Under the pieces are notes generated by a model, which was given only the letters and a program-made list of their open reading frames with translations, was not told where the DNA came from and made no database searches. Shown one piece after another: positions 1 through 9,581 of a stretch of 64,000 nt of DNA. The position numbers and the translations under genes were made by a program. The DNA is taken from NCBI GenBank assembly GCA_033030425.1, contig JAUFSD010000016.1:310001-374000 (forward strand), read 5' to 3'. The stretch is from Verpa conica (lineage: Eukaryota; Ascomycota; Pezizomycetes; Pezizales; Morchellaceae). Each line of letters begins with the position of its first letter. The first letter of the stretch is position 1.

Positions 1-584
1 TTAGGATTCGGTCTGGTTTCAAGCCATGTACGTACAGTATATAAGGCACGCTCCCTAGAATTCTGTACAGCCTCCGGCAATATTTTCGTGGAAACTAAGA
101 TTAGCAAACAGGGGAGCCTATTATCAGTGCTAACTATTAGAATCTCCGCTGATAGCCTGGAGGAACAATTAAATCCCATAAAATTTAATTCTATAGTTTT
201 ATGGTGATCTTTATAGGGGCTGTACAGATTCCGGAAACAAGGCCGGTTAGTGAGCAGGGTGCTTACTATGTCTAGAAACTTCACTAGGGTATGAATCGCC
301 AATCAAAGTCTCGAGTCTAGATTGTTATGCCGCTCGGTATTCTTTGGCCAGAGGCTATACCTACTAGAAAGATAATTCAGTGGAATTCCCACAATACATA
401 CTATGCTTGAGAAACATAAATTACTATAAAACAATATCTCCAGCATCCTTCCCACTCCTACAACCATCAGACCATTATCTACATCGAGGAATATACCAGA
501 TTCTATCTTCACTAAAGCAACACCATCCCACCTAAATCCTCCAACCAAACCACCAAAATTTAAAAGAAAAAGAAGAAAAACACC
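1..584. other. Left-edge intergenic region and leader of the first gene
   Basis: No coding frame that I can support. It contains one TA-flanked miniature inverted-repeat element (68-222, listed separately). The last 100 bases are A/C-rich and lead into an ACACCATGG start context, so they probably hold the promoter and 5' UTR of the 585-1244 gene. Confidence 0.5.
68..222. mobile_element. Tc1/mariner-like MITE, copy 1 (155 bp)
   Basis: The element starts CAGCCTCCGGCAATATT after a TA dinucleotide (66-67) and ends GGGGCTG before a TA (223-224), as expected for a TA target-site duplication. A second copy of nearly the same length (157 bp) lies at 57038-57194. When that copy is reverse-complemented the two align along their whole length, including an internal CAGGGG-GC block and a CTCC-CTGA block. 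It has no coding capacity. The right terminus has drifted more than the left, with several C-to-T style differences. Confidence 0.72.
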
Positions 585-1244
585 ATGGCTAGTTCTTCTG
601 CGTTCACTGGAGCTGACTCTTGGCCACTTACAAAATCATTTCTTGCCCCTCTCTACGAAAACATGAGAACCCAAGAGACATGGATAGAACCGTTTACAAA
701 ACTCTTCAACATCATCATTGATTGTGACTCCCAGCTTGCTAGCAATGATTACTCCATCTACCAACTACTCCATTATGAGTTTGCCCTTCAAGCAAGATCA
801 GACAGACTAAAATTCGAGTCAGATCTTAGCTTGCCGTCAGGGTATACAATCCCAGCCGGCTGCCGGAGAGCAGAAATGGAGATTGAAGAAATCTCACGAC
901 AGTGCAGAGCGAACGCTCCCAGCTGCGCAGAGTCGTTGAAACAACTTGCAATAAAAACCCAGAGAGCCCTCGCTTGTGGCACAACCCAAGATTTACCACT
1001 CATCGACATTGAATCACGGGAGTGTTATTTACTACAGTTGGTGGAGAAAAGGTTCCAAAACGATGAGCCAGGAACCAGTATGCACTACCATTGGTTTAAT
1101 AAAACTATAAACCACCATAAAGTGCTGAGGAACAGGACTTCCCGAGAGAATCCGGACCGTATCGATAATGCATCTTTCGCCGCCCTTGTTAAGCATTTTG
1201 GGCTCCGGGATCAGCTAAATGGGGTGGTGTCTCAGGCTGCTTAA
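585..1244 (+). CDS. Hypothetical protein, 219 aa, single exon
   Basis: An intact 219-residue frame starts at an ATG in a good context (ACACCATGG) after an A-rich leader. I do not recognise a family. The product is soluble-looking, with no signal peptide or membrane segment. It is rich in charged and Gln residues, has a likely helical N-terminal half, two cysteine-containing stretches around residues 93-112 and a basic, His-rich patch near residues 168-190. It converges with the minus-strand orphan at 1812-3425. Length, start context and an uninterrupted frame support it as a real gene; the role is unknown and it may be lineage-specific. Confidence 0.6.
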   Translation: MASSSAFTGADSWPLTKSFLAPLYENMRTQETWIEPFTKLFNIIIDCDSQLASNDYSIYQLLHYEFALQARSDRLKFESDLSLPSGYTIPAGCRRAEMEIEEISRQCRANAPSCAESLKQLAIKTQRALACGTTQDLPLIDIESRECYLLQLVEKRFQNDEPGTSMHYHWFNKTINHHKVLRNRTSRENPDRIDNASFAALVKHFGLRDQLNGVVSQAA

Positions 1245-1811
1245 TCGGCTATGCTAACATATCGATATAAGGCTAGATTGATTGGGTTTAGCAGTCTTCA
1301 GGGGTGTCATAGAGGGTTGGCTTTTTTCTTTTCTTTATCATGGTTTTATCTTTTTTTTCTATTTTTATTTCCTTTCTATACAACATAAGGAGTTTAAGTT
1401 AGAATGGGTATTCATACGAGGAGAAAACACATGAATGCGTGGAGTAAAACACCCAGAGTGTATTAATTAAATCCCTATATACCTATCACTTATCACTCGT
1501 AATATGCGTTTAGAACCATACAAGGACGAGTTTACTTTGTGGATTCTGTGGACAGAATTTGGGCATGTTATAACCTTATAGACCACCATATCCTACACCT
1601 CCCCAATTTTGGTACTGGTTCTTGTACTCAACCCCCCATATCATAGATCATCACTCGGTCAAGAATACCACTCAATTAATCCTACTAGGCATATACTGAT
1701 AACTGCTGCTCCTAGTTTTAGCGCTAGTGTAATTTTAAGTATGAATATGGATACTACGCCTAACTACCCCACATAACATCATCTATTGACCAACTACTAA
1801 CTATACATAGA
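1245..1811. other. Intergenic region between convergent genes
   Basis: About 570 bp with no supported gene. It is T-rich just after the upstream stop, as expected for a 3' UTR. Two reversed CGAGTGAT cores occur near 1492-1499 and 1650-1657; these are weak members of the recurrent motif described in the findings. Confidence 0.4.
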
Positions 1812-3425
1812 TCAAAGAGTACCTGGTTTATGCAATCTCTCCCGACAGTAAGCGCCAGGGCTTGTGGGGGCCGGACGCTTAAGTCCTTTACCTTTAGAAT
1901 CCGTATAGCTTTGAACAGCTTTCTGGCAGTCGACCATCATTTGCTAAAGCATAAGTGAGCAGCAGTTTCTCGAAGTAAGGCAGGATACAATGCTCACTTT
2001 AAATAGCCATAGGGATTCCAGTAGCTCAAAGGCTTCAGGTAAGTTTTCAATAGTGGTGGGCACCTTCCTTGGGGATCCTTCTTCTTTGACAAATAGATGG
2101 CCTACGCAAGTCAGGCGAACAGTCATGACTACCAATCCTACATCCAAGAATAGTTAGGTACCCGACAAAAAGGCTACAGTCCCACCGTTTATGAATTACC
2201 TGCTTGTATCAACCCAGGAAACTGTAGCTTCTTCAAGGTGGCTTCATCATTCTCAACATAGTCTCGGACATGGCGCATCATAGCGTAAAGACCTCTTAGC
2301 ATCTTGAGGTTGTCCTTTTTCCATTTCGGTGAATCAGGGCCATCGTTCTTCCTCGAGACCTCAATCAAACCCCACTCATCGGGGATGCGACAATTGTTAG
2401 GGGATGTACGAGTGCGGGTGTGGTTACAAATGACTGCATCAAAATGCGGATCATTACCTTGGAGTATGTCAGGCCGGGATTTAAATGCCTGTAAGGATGC
2501 GTCCCGGCTATGGACGAATATTATAATTAGAGAATGATACCTAAAGTACAAACAAGAGGAATTAAATAGTATATACCGACGTGCCACCAGAACATCTACG
2601 ATAAGAAGATCAACAAGGTTGGCCCAGAGGACGCATTCCAACGACCCTTCTAGCAGTTCATCAGACAAAAGCAAGTTACCGGAATCGTGGATTAGCGAGA
2701 CCCTATAACCAGTAAAGGTAAGTCTCCAAAGAGATATAAGCAATAGAGTAGAGGCAAAGGAGACGCACAGGTGACGCATGGCACTGTGGACCCACGCTGC
2801 GCCGAAATGCTTCTCTTTATTGTAGAGTTCACCCGATCTATAGGCTGTGCTTTCCGCATGATCTCGGTATTCATCGGCTGTAGTAAACTATGGCAAGGTA
2901 AGGACTTGCATTAAGAGAACATTATACAATTAACTTACGCGGACAAATCCAGAGATTGAGGTTATCACGGATGGATGAACCTTTGGCAAAGGCAATACCC
3001 GATCCCGTATCTCTTGCAATAGCCAATCGTCAAACCAGCAATTTATTAAAGGATCATTAAGATCAATCACCCATAGGAACACTTGATTCATCTCCTTGAA
3101 GCCACTAGCAACCTGCTCCATCACGACGTCGTAAATCTCTGTTTCCAAGTAACTACCAGAATCAAGTAAAGTTTTGTGTGCCATCTGCTCGTAGGTACTC
3201 TTAAAGCTGCGAAGAAGATGTTGAAAATCAAAATCCTCTTTGCTTGTTGGGTTTGTAGCCGCAACATTCTCTTCTTGCCCTTCGCCAGTAACATCCCCCC
3301 TCACAGCGCTCTCAGCATTATTATAGACCTAATAAAAGCCAAACCCGACCCCATTAGAAACCCACGTAAAGTTTGTGGGGGGCCAAAAAAGTTGTATTTA
3401 CATTATCAATGGGTCCAGTAAACAT
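1812..3425 (-). CDS. Orphan fungal protein, 434 aa, six exons; possible PD-(D/E)XK-like core
   Basis: Read from the minus strand, exons 3402-3425, 2939-3328, 2577-2887, 2200-2507, 1998-2137 and 1812-1943 join in frame to 434 residues, each with GT..AG introns of 53-73 bp. The first coding exon is only 24 nt. The C-terminal half has DEWGLIEVSRK followed by KWKKDNLKMLRGLYAMM and then LIQAGLVVMTVRL. An E-x-x-x-K next to a K-D-x-x-K-M-x-R helix, followed by a hydrophobic strand and a VPTT..ELLESLW segment, recalls a large, poorly characterised fungal protein family often compared with PD-(D/E)XK nuclease-like or Crinkler-associated domains. That assignment is inference from memory of the pattern. 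There is no signal peptide. The gene sits directly downstream of the 3577-3751 hairpin repeats. Confidence 0.68.
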
Positions 3426-3576
3426 AGTACCGACAGAGCCGATATGAAACGAGTTGCCACTTTTCGGCTTCTTTTTCGCCTCTTGTTCGGTGAGCCATTG
3501 GGAAAGGTACTTCCGGTCCTACAACAAAAAAGATTCCAAAGAAATCAGCATGATCCCCAATCCCACAAGGTCAGAC

Positions 3577-3751
3577 AGACAAGCGAACTGGTCATCTGTT
3601 AACCTGTGGGATCAAGCAGACAAGCGAACTGGTCATCTGCTTGCTATACGCAATAGACAAGCGAACTGGTCATCTATCGCACCGAGCAGACAAGCGAACT
3701 GGTCATCTGCTGGCTGTAGTAACTGACAACAGACAAGCGAACTGGTCATCT
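3577..3751. repeat. Five dispersed 21-bp hairpin repeats with covarying arms
   Basis: Five identical copies of a 21-bp unit whose inner part reads GACAAGCGAACTGGTCATC lie at 3577-3597, 3618-3638, 3655-3675, 3688-3708 and 3731-3751 (starts 41, 37, 33 and 43 bp apart). Each copy begins AGA and ends TCT. The bases outside extend this stem with different but matching sequences: ACAGA/TCTGT, CAAGCAGA/TCTGCTTG, ATAGA/TCTAT, AGCAGA/TCTGCT and CAACAGA/TCTGTTG. The spacing is not a multiple of three, so this is not a protein repeat. The cluster lies about 150 bp upstream of the 1812-3425 gene. Confidence 0.9.
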
Positions 3752-3807
3752 GTTGCAGCGGGGAGAAAAGGGGAAGGGGCTCAGGTAACTGATGAAGGGA
3801 AGGGGAA

Positions 3808-4332
3808 CTAGAGAACAGCAGGAGTCTCATCTGTTAAAGACATCTTCGCAGAGTGAGAGGGGTCCATCGCGCAGGCAGTTCGTGGAAGTTCGTGGATCAC
3901 GTTGGGTGGCTGATGATGATTGATGTAGGGTTGATGGGAGAGGTTGGGGGCGATGGGAGTAATATCTTGGCTCAGGGTTAGGGTTGTATTTACCGCTGTC
4001 TTCTTATTCTTCCACCGCCCATAGTGAACATTCGCTTGATCAATTTCGTCCTGACTACAACAGTCATCTTTGCAATCAGAGATGATTCTCAGCGACCGGT
4101 GCCAACCATCCTGAATCTGTCGAGGGGTTCTTTCTCCGCGTGAAAGTTGGAATTTCACATAACCCTTCACAGCCCAATCAAAAGGGTTTACCTCCTTAAA
4201 ATAAGCGGGGTTTCCGTGATGCGGCATAGCTGAGGAGAGTGAGCGTGTTACTGGGAACGAGTGTATAGAAAGAGAATTCGGGGTGATGATGGACGCGTTA
4301 AGAGATGCGTGTTTGACAGCAGCACGCGTCAT
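3808..4332 (-). CDS. Hypothetical protein, 174 aa
   Basis: An open frame of 174 codons starting at a true ATG (4330-4332). The N-terminal 45 residues are Ser/Thr/His-rich. A central segment (about residues 40-110, with NPFDWAVKGYVKFQLSRGER and QIQDGWHRSLRIISDC) looks like a compact folded region with aromatic and basic residues and a CKDDCC cluster. The C-terminal 50 residues are Pro/His-rich and look disordered. I do not recognise a family. No introns are needed, and the gene may equally be a remnant of a longer locus. It points away from PAC1 and towards the hairpin repeats. Confidence 0.4.
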   Translation of the reverse strand: MTRAAVKHASLNASIITPNSLSIHSFPVTRSLSSAMPHHGNPAYFKEVNPFDWAVKGYVKFQLSRGERTPRQIQDGWHRSLRIISDCKDDCCSQDEIDQANVHYGRWKNKKTAVNTTLTLSQDITPIAPNLSHQPYINHHQPPNVIHELPRTACAMDPSHSAKMSLTDETPAVL

Positions 4333-5543
4333 AGTATATTCCTAATAATGCGGTGGCTGGGTAACGATAAGCATCTGATAAGATCGGGTTCTCATCACTT
4401 GGGTACAACCACGAAACTAATGATAAATTACTATCTTTTTCCCGGGTATGCAATTCACTGCTTTAGGTATACCCGATATGTAGCTCACAAACCCCGTACA
4501 GATTTATACAGCCTAACACAGGGCTGGAATAGGCACAAACGCAATTGATACCCGAGAGTTTATTGGCTACAGCGACTACACGTAACCATGGTAGTTATTG
4601 AGAAATAGAGCTAATGTATGAGCCCCAAGGTCCTAGCTTAAATTTCATTAGTCTGAGCAGCTCGCACAAGGTCTAGTGACACAAACTCAGCTTAACAAAT
4701 ACCTTGAGATCTCACAAAGGAGGTACAATTGCTATGCTACTCTCGGCCGGCCCGATAGACCATAAGCTTGAAGCCATATTCCCCAGACCACATCTGAAAA
4801 GGCATCCAAAAGTTCTTCAGTGTGATGAGGAATTGAGTCATAATGTCCCTGATGAATAGCCCTGGGTTATAATAACTATACGGAATTGTATACTACATGT
4901 ATATCCTTACCCCCACCAACCAGAGCTAGTGAGACCAATGCATCAACCACTACAAAAAACAATAACCCACACTATGACGCACTAGAAACGACACCCCGTA
5001 GCGAGTGACCGCCTATGACCCCGATAAAGATTGGAATCCAGATATATTTAACCTCTAAGTATCGCACCCTATAGACTAATACCTCCTCTTACCCGCATTC
5101 ATATTTTCGTTTTCGTATCATAACTCTCATGAAAAAGCCGCTCATATATAAAGGCTGTATGCCCACCCACGGGCGATAAAATGGTGAATCGCATCAGAAA
5201 AAGTGTAAGAAACAAAAACGCTACGAGTACCTAGAAGGACTCGCCACAGGTGAGGTGGGATGGAATAGGAACTAATTTAACAATTCAAACTCAACTCCGT
5301 AAGAGAATAAAAGGAGAAAAGGGAAAGGGAAAAAGTTACACAGAAAAAGAGAATATAAAACCTGTTGAGCTTAAAAAACACGAAAAGCTATGCCACTCAA
5401 CCAAGTAGATGCCAGCCAGTACTCAAAACTAAACCCGAGAAATCCATGCAACCTCAATAAAAGGAACAAGAATCCGCAAGCTATCCCTTGTAACCAACCC
5501 GCCTTCTAGCTCTAGCCTCACTAGCTATCCCAGAAACCGTATT
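4333..5543. other. Intergenic region upstream of the orphan ORF and downstream of PAC1
   Basis: About 1.2 kb, AT-rich, with short frames only. It holds one copy of the recurrent motif family (5002-5019, CGAGTGACCGCCTATGAC). The A-rich stretch 5280-5400 is probably PAC1 3' UTR. Nothing else is supported. Confidence 0.4.
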
Positions 5544-7176
5544 TTATGATGCAAAAACCCTCACGCTCATATCTACGCTCCCTGTCGCAATAACACATCT
5601 CATCCCTATCGCCTTCTCTTCAACTCCTTTTCTTCCAGCAACCCCGTTAACCTTTGCATCCCCGTTTGCAGCCTCCTTCGCAGGAGGCGCCCACCTCAAA
5701 CAACTCACGAAATGCGCGTGTGCGTCATCCACCGTTTTAACACATCTTCCATCTTGCGTCAAATCCCAGCATCGAATCGTCTTGTCATCACTGACAGATA
5801 ATAGATACTTCCCTGCGGGATGAAACGCCAACGCCCTCACCCAGTTGTCATGGCCAACAAGCGTTTTTAGGAGTGTACCTCGACTATCCCAGAGACGAAC
5901 TGACTTATCACGGGAGCCGGTTGCGATGAATTCAGAGGAGGAGGTGGATGGAGGCGGTCTTTTGAGGCCAGCCATTGTAGCTAGATAAGGATACGAAGTT
6001 GGAGGTGCAAAGACACAGCATTCGATTACGTGTTCATGGCCAAGGAGTGTGGCTTTGTGTTCTGCGGTTGAAGCGTCCCAAACTCGGGTTGTCTAGAATG
6101 GTGTTAGTAATGTTTGTAGATATATCTTTGTGTGCTTCCCAGAGATATGCAAACCTGGTCGTTCCCAGCAGACAACAGCCATCGGCCGTCAAATGAAGGC
6201 GCTACGTCCCTGATCCAGTCCGCATGTCCATATATCGTCTTGATACAGTATCCAGTCGCAACTTCCCATATCCGTAGTGTCTTGTCCCTACTGGCACTGA
6301 CTAAATACTCTCCCGCTGCACTCGGAATGAATCTCACAGCGCTTACACTGTGATCATGGCCTGTAAGAGTACGGATATTCTTGTACTCATTATTCGGGTC
6401 CCATAATTTTATCGTCAGATCACTCGAGCAGCTCGCCAATAGTATCCCTGCTTTCGGCCCGCCAAAATCCACGTCCAGTACAGCTTTCGTGTGACCCTTA
6501 ATCGTCCGCTCTAGTTCCCCAAGTTCCCAATCCCAAATCTTGATGGTCGAGTCTTCGGAGGACGAGGCAAGGACGGAAAAGACGGGATGGAAGGCGACAG
6601 AGGTCACCGGATTACGGTGGCCTGTGAGGACATGGCGCGCCGGGGCCCGTGGGAGCCAGCTTGCGGGATCAACATTGCGACGGGTTAGGGATGTAGGCGT
6701 CGCAGAGTCGAGTTCTGATTGAAGGGATGCGAGGCGAGATTCGAGTTCCATTATCTAAATTTAGGGTTAGGGGATGGGACTCCCACACAAACAAAAAGAT
6801 CCGGCCGGCTAGATAACTGCGGCGCTGGATGGGTAGGTGGAGGTGCGACGAACCTTCTTTTGCAGCCTGACCACACTGGTCCACTTCTTCTCCAACAAAC
6901 CCTCGTATTTCTTCATCTTGTCGATGTCCAGGAATTCATCCCCCACACCGAGCTCGTCTCGCAGCGCCGCACATGATTGGGGTAGGCCAGAGGACGAAAG
7001 GTACGCAAGGAGAGATTTGTGCCTACTCCGGGGGTGGGACCAGGATCAGCGAGAGGAAAACCAACAAACAAACGCGGGGAGGAAGAAGATAAAGTCGGGA
7101 GAGCAGTAGTGAGCGAGGAGAGAGCAACGCACAGTTCGTCCTTTTGGCGGGGAGCTAAGATGTTCACGGTACTCAT
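5544..7176 (-). CDS. PAC1: Nuclear distribution protein PAC1/LIS1 (nudF), 453 aa
   Basis: WD40 protein that binds dynein and regulates nuclear migration and spindle positioning. Minus-strand exons 7133-7176, 6854-7022, 6155-6754 and 5544-6092 join in frame to 453 residues, the usual PAC1 length. The N-terminus carries a LisH motif ([19 protein letters not shown]), then [12 protein letters not shown] joined to [16 protein letters not shown], the dimerising coiled coil. Seven WD repeats follow from about residue 105, with clear [51 protein letters not shown] and [21 protein letters not shown] blades. The third intron splits [11 protein letters not shown]. The second intron has an unusual GTTCGT donor, but the join to IMELESR matches the family. 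It is divergently paired with BUB3. Confidence 0.96.
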
Positions 7177-8275
7177 GACGGCCTTCTCCGGGCAGCGGAG
7201 AGCATGGGAGGGTAGCGTTACAATCTGGGAGAAAAGCCCTGAGGGGTGGGTTGTGTGGGTGTAGTTGTGGATAGATATAGATTAGTGGGAGGTGATTGGT
7301 TGGGTTGCAGGAAAGATTGATGGAACAGAGATTGAGGGATTGCTTGGCTTTGATTGAGAGATTGAGAGATTGGGGGATTGAGGGATTGATGTGGATAGAG
7401 GGGTTATGGGTGTTCTGATGGATAGAGGGGGGGTGAGAGCTGGTCAGAAGGAGGGGAGTTTGTTGACTGGAGAGAGTGAGGATGAGATTGAGAGACGGGA
7501 GAAATAATGGGAGTTTGACGTTTCTGTGTCCTTTCTTGTGTCTGCTGTCTGGCTGTCTGTCTTGATGTCTCGATGATCTGAGTGTAGTAGTCTGTGCTCT
7601 GGCGTGCCAACAACAACGCCCACTTGATCTTGATTTTATTGATTGGGCAAGCAAGGGTGGGACAAGTGATCTTTATATTTCAGTGCTACAAAGCGATAAG
7701 CTCTGGGAGCAGATATTTATGGAATTATATATTTGCTACTCAGTTACGATGGGACTTTGTGGGTATAGGAAAGGGTGGCAATAGGGGAGAGGGCGAAGAG
7801 ACGATGGTGATGAGGAAAGAAGGGAATAGAGGGAGAGGGAGGAGATGAAAAGGAGAGGGAGGGAGAGGGAGAGGAGAGGGAGAATAATAAATCAAGAATG
7901 CATAGTAACAGCAAAAGAAGAGATGAAGAGCCACAAGATGGAGGAGCACACATGAAGAGATACCACCAGGGCAAGGGATGGAACGTGGATCTCCATGGGG
8001 GATGAAGCACCTAACTACATGTATTCCTTTCCCTCCTACACACTATTCCCTCTATTCCCTCTCCCCCTCGCTTCAGCAACGTTGCAGCTGCAGTGGCCAG
8101 GCGGAGATCGGCCCCGCCATTTTTCTCTTCTCGGGCAGGGTAACCCGGATCACCGCCAAGGCATGTTATCAGATGGAAGCCCTGAGGTCAAAGAGAACGT
8201 CAAGCTTTGGGGGGACTGGAAGCCTCGGGGTTCACGCCTAATAGATACCCACTATAACTCGATATATCATTCGCA
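7177..8275. promoter_or_regulatory. Shared divergent PAC1/BUB3 promoter with long polypurine tract
   Basis: About 1.1 kb between the start codons of two divergently transcribed WD40 genes. The interval is strongly strand-biased. Around 7320-7480 it repeats GATTGAG-type units, and 7780-7890 is nearly pure purine on the plus strand (GGGAGAGGGAGG-type runs). Apparent reading frames here are low-complexity translations of these biased stretches and are not taken as genes. CT-rich DNA at 8030-8070 (plus strand) lies upstream of BUB3, as is common near fungal transcription starts. The regulatory role is inferred from position. Confidence 0.55.
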
Positions 8276-9581
8276 ATGACGCAAGGTAATTATACTCCCC
8301 CTCCCCGTTATATTCCCCTATCCTCTCTATGACATCCCGAATAGAGGCTTCTACTCTCCCTCTTGGTATATCCAATACTAACAAACCCACAGCATCTCAA
8401 TTCGAGCTCTCTAGCCCTCCGGAGGACGCAATCTCGGCCCTTACCTTCTCCCCCAGAAACCCTACGCGTCTCCTCGTCTCCTCATGGGACAAGTATGTCC
8501 ATCTTTACGACACGAATGCTGGCCTGAATGGCTCCAAACTGACCGCATTGTCCCACGCAGCGCCTGTGCTGGATTGCTGTTTCGGCGAGAGCGACGGAGT
8601 CCTATTTAGTGGAGGCCTAGATTGGCTCGTTAAGCAGTATGTTTTATCCCTCCAACAAAAACTACACATAGTACCCACTAGCTTACCGGGAATAGATGGG
8701 ACCCTGAAACAGGCACAGAAACAACCATAGGCACCCACGAAGGCGGCGTCAAATCCATCTGCTACAACACTGAAATCAGTCAGCCCTTCCCCACCCCCCC
8801 CAAATTCTCCACTCTGCAAACTCCACACTAACAACTACCAGAATCCCTCATCTCCGGCTCCTGGGACCACACAATCCGACTCTTTGATCCCCGTACCACC
8901 TCCGAAACCTCCAAACACCCCCAACCACATAAGATCTTCAGTACATCTACCATCAATCACACTCTTGTTGTCGCAATGGCCTCGAGAAGTGTCTACCTCT
9001 ACGATGTCCGCAACATGGCCGAGCCCTGGCAGCGCCGCGAGTCCTCCCTCAAATTCCAAACCCGCACCGTTAGGTGCATGCCCAACGGCCAGGGATACGC
9101 TAGCAGTAGTATCGAGGGACGTGTAGCAGTAGAGTTCTTTGATGCTAGTGAGGAGAGCCAGAAGAGGAAGTATGCATTTAAATGTCACCGCTCCGTAGAG
9201 GGTGGTGTAGATGTAGTCTACCCGGTTAATGCGTTAGCGTTTCATCCAATGTTTGTTTCATCATCCTCCTCTCATTCCCCGATTTCCCCCCCTCTTTTTC
9301 TAGCTAGCTAACATAGTTGTAGTTATGGAACATTTGCATCCGGCGGTGGTGATGGAATCGTCTCACTTTGGGACGGAATGGCCAAGCGCCGTTTAAGACA
9401 ATACCAGAAATATCCAGCATCAATTGCCGGATTATCATTTAGTCCGAATGGAAAATATCTTGCCATTGGCAGCTCGAGTGGTTTTGAAGACGGTAACGAT
9501 GGTGGGGAGTGCCCGGTTGAGAGTGTGAGGATATTTGTTAGGGAGCTTGGTGAAGGCGAGGGGAAGGGGAAGGGACAGTAA
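8276..9581 (+). CDS. BUB3: Mitotic checkpoint protein BUB3, 334 aa
   Basis: Kinetochore WD40 protein that brings BUB1 and MAD3/BUBR1 to KNL1. Exons 8276-8285, 8393-8636, 8696-8778, 8842-9250 and 9323-9581 give 334 aa. The first coding exon is only 10 nt (M-T-Q plus one base) and its intron carries a TACTAAC branch site. Family hallmarks are ISALTFSPRNPTRLLVSSWD near the N-terminus, VKQWDPETGTETTIGTHEGG, LISGSWDHTIRLFDPR, then NALAFHPIYGTFASGGGDG near residue 255, typical of BUB3/RAE1-type propellers. The C-terminus ends in a short Gly/Lys tail (GEGEGKGKGQ). The small first exon makes the start easy to miss, but no other ATG gives the SQFEL N-terminus. Confidence 0.94.

Noticed and set aside
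3577..3751. CRISPR-like array
   Set aside because: The context is eukaryotic, spacers are short and unequal, there are no cas genes, and the bases flanking each core pair with each other.
7046..7654. 202-codon minus-strand frame upstream of PAC1
   Set aside because: The product is low-complexity (Ser/Leu/Asn/His runs) from strand-biased promoter DNA, and it overlaps the first PAC1 exon.
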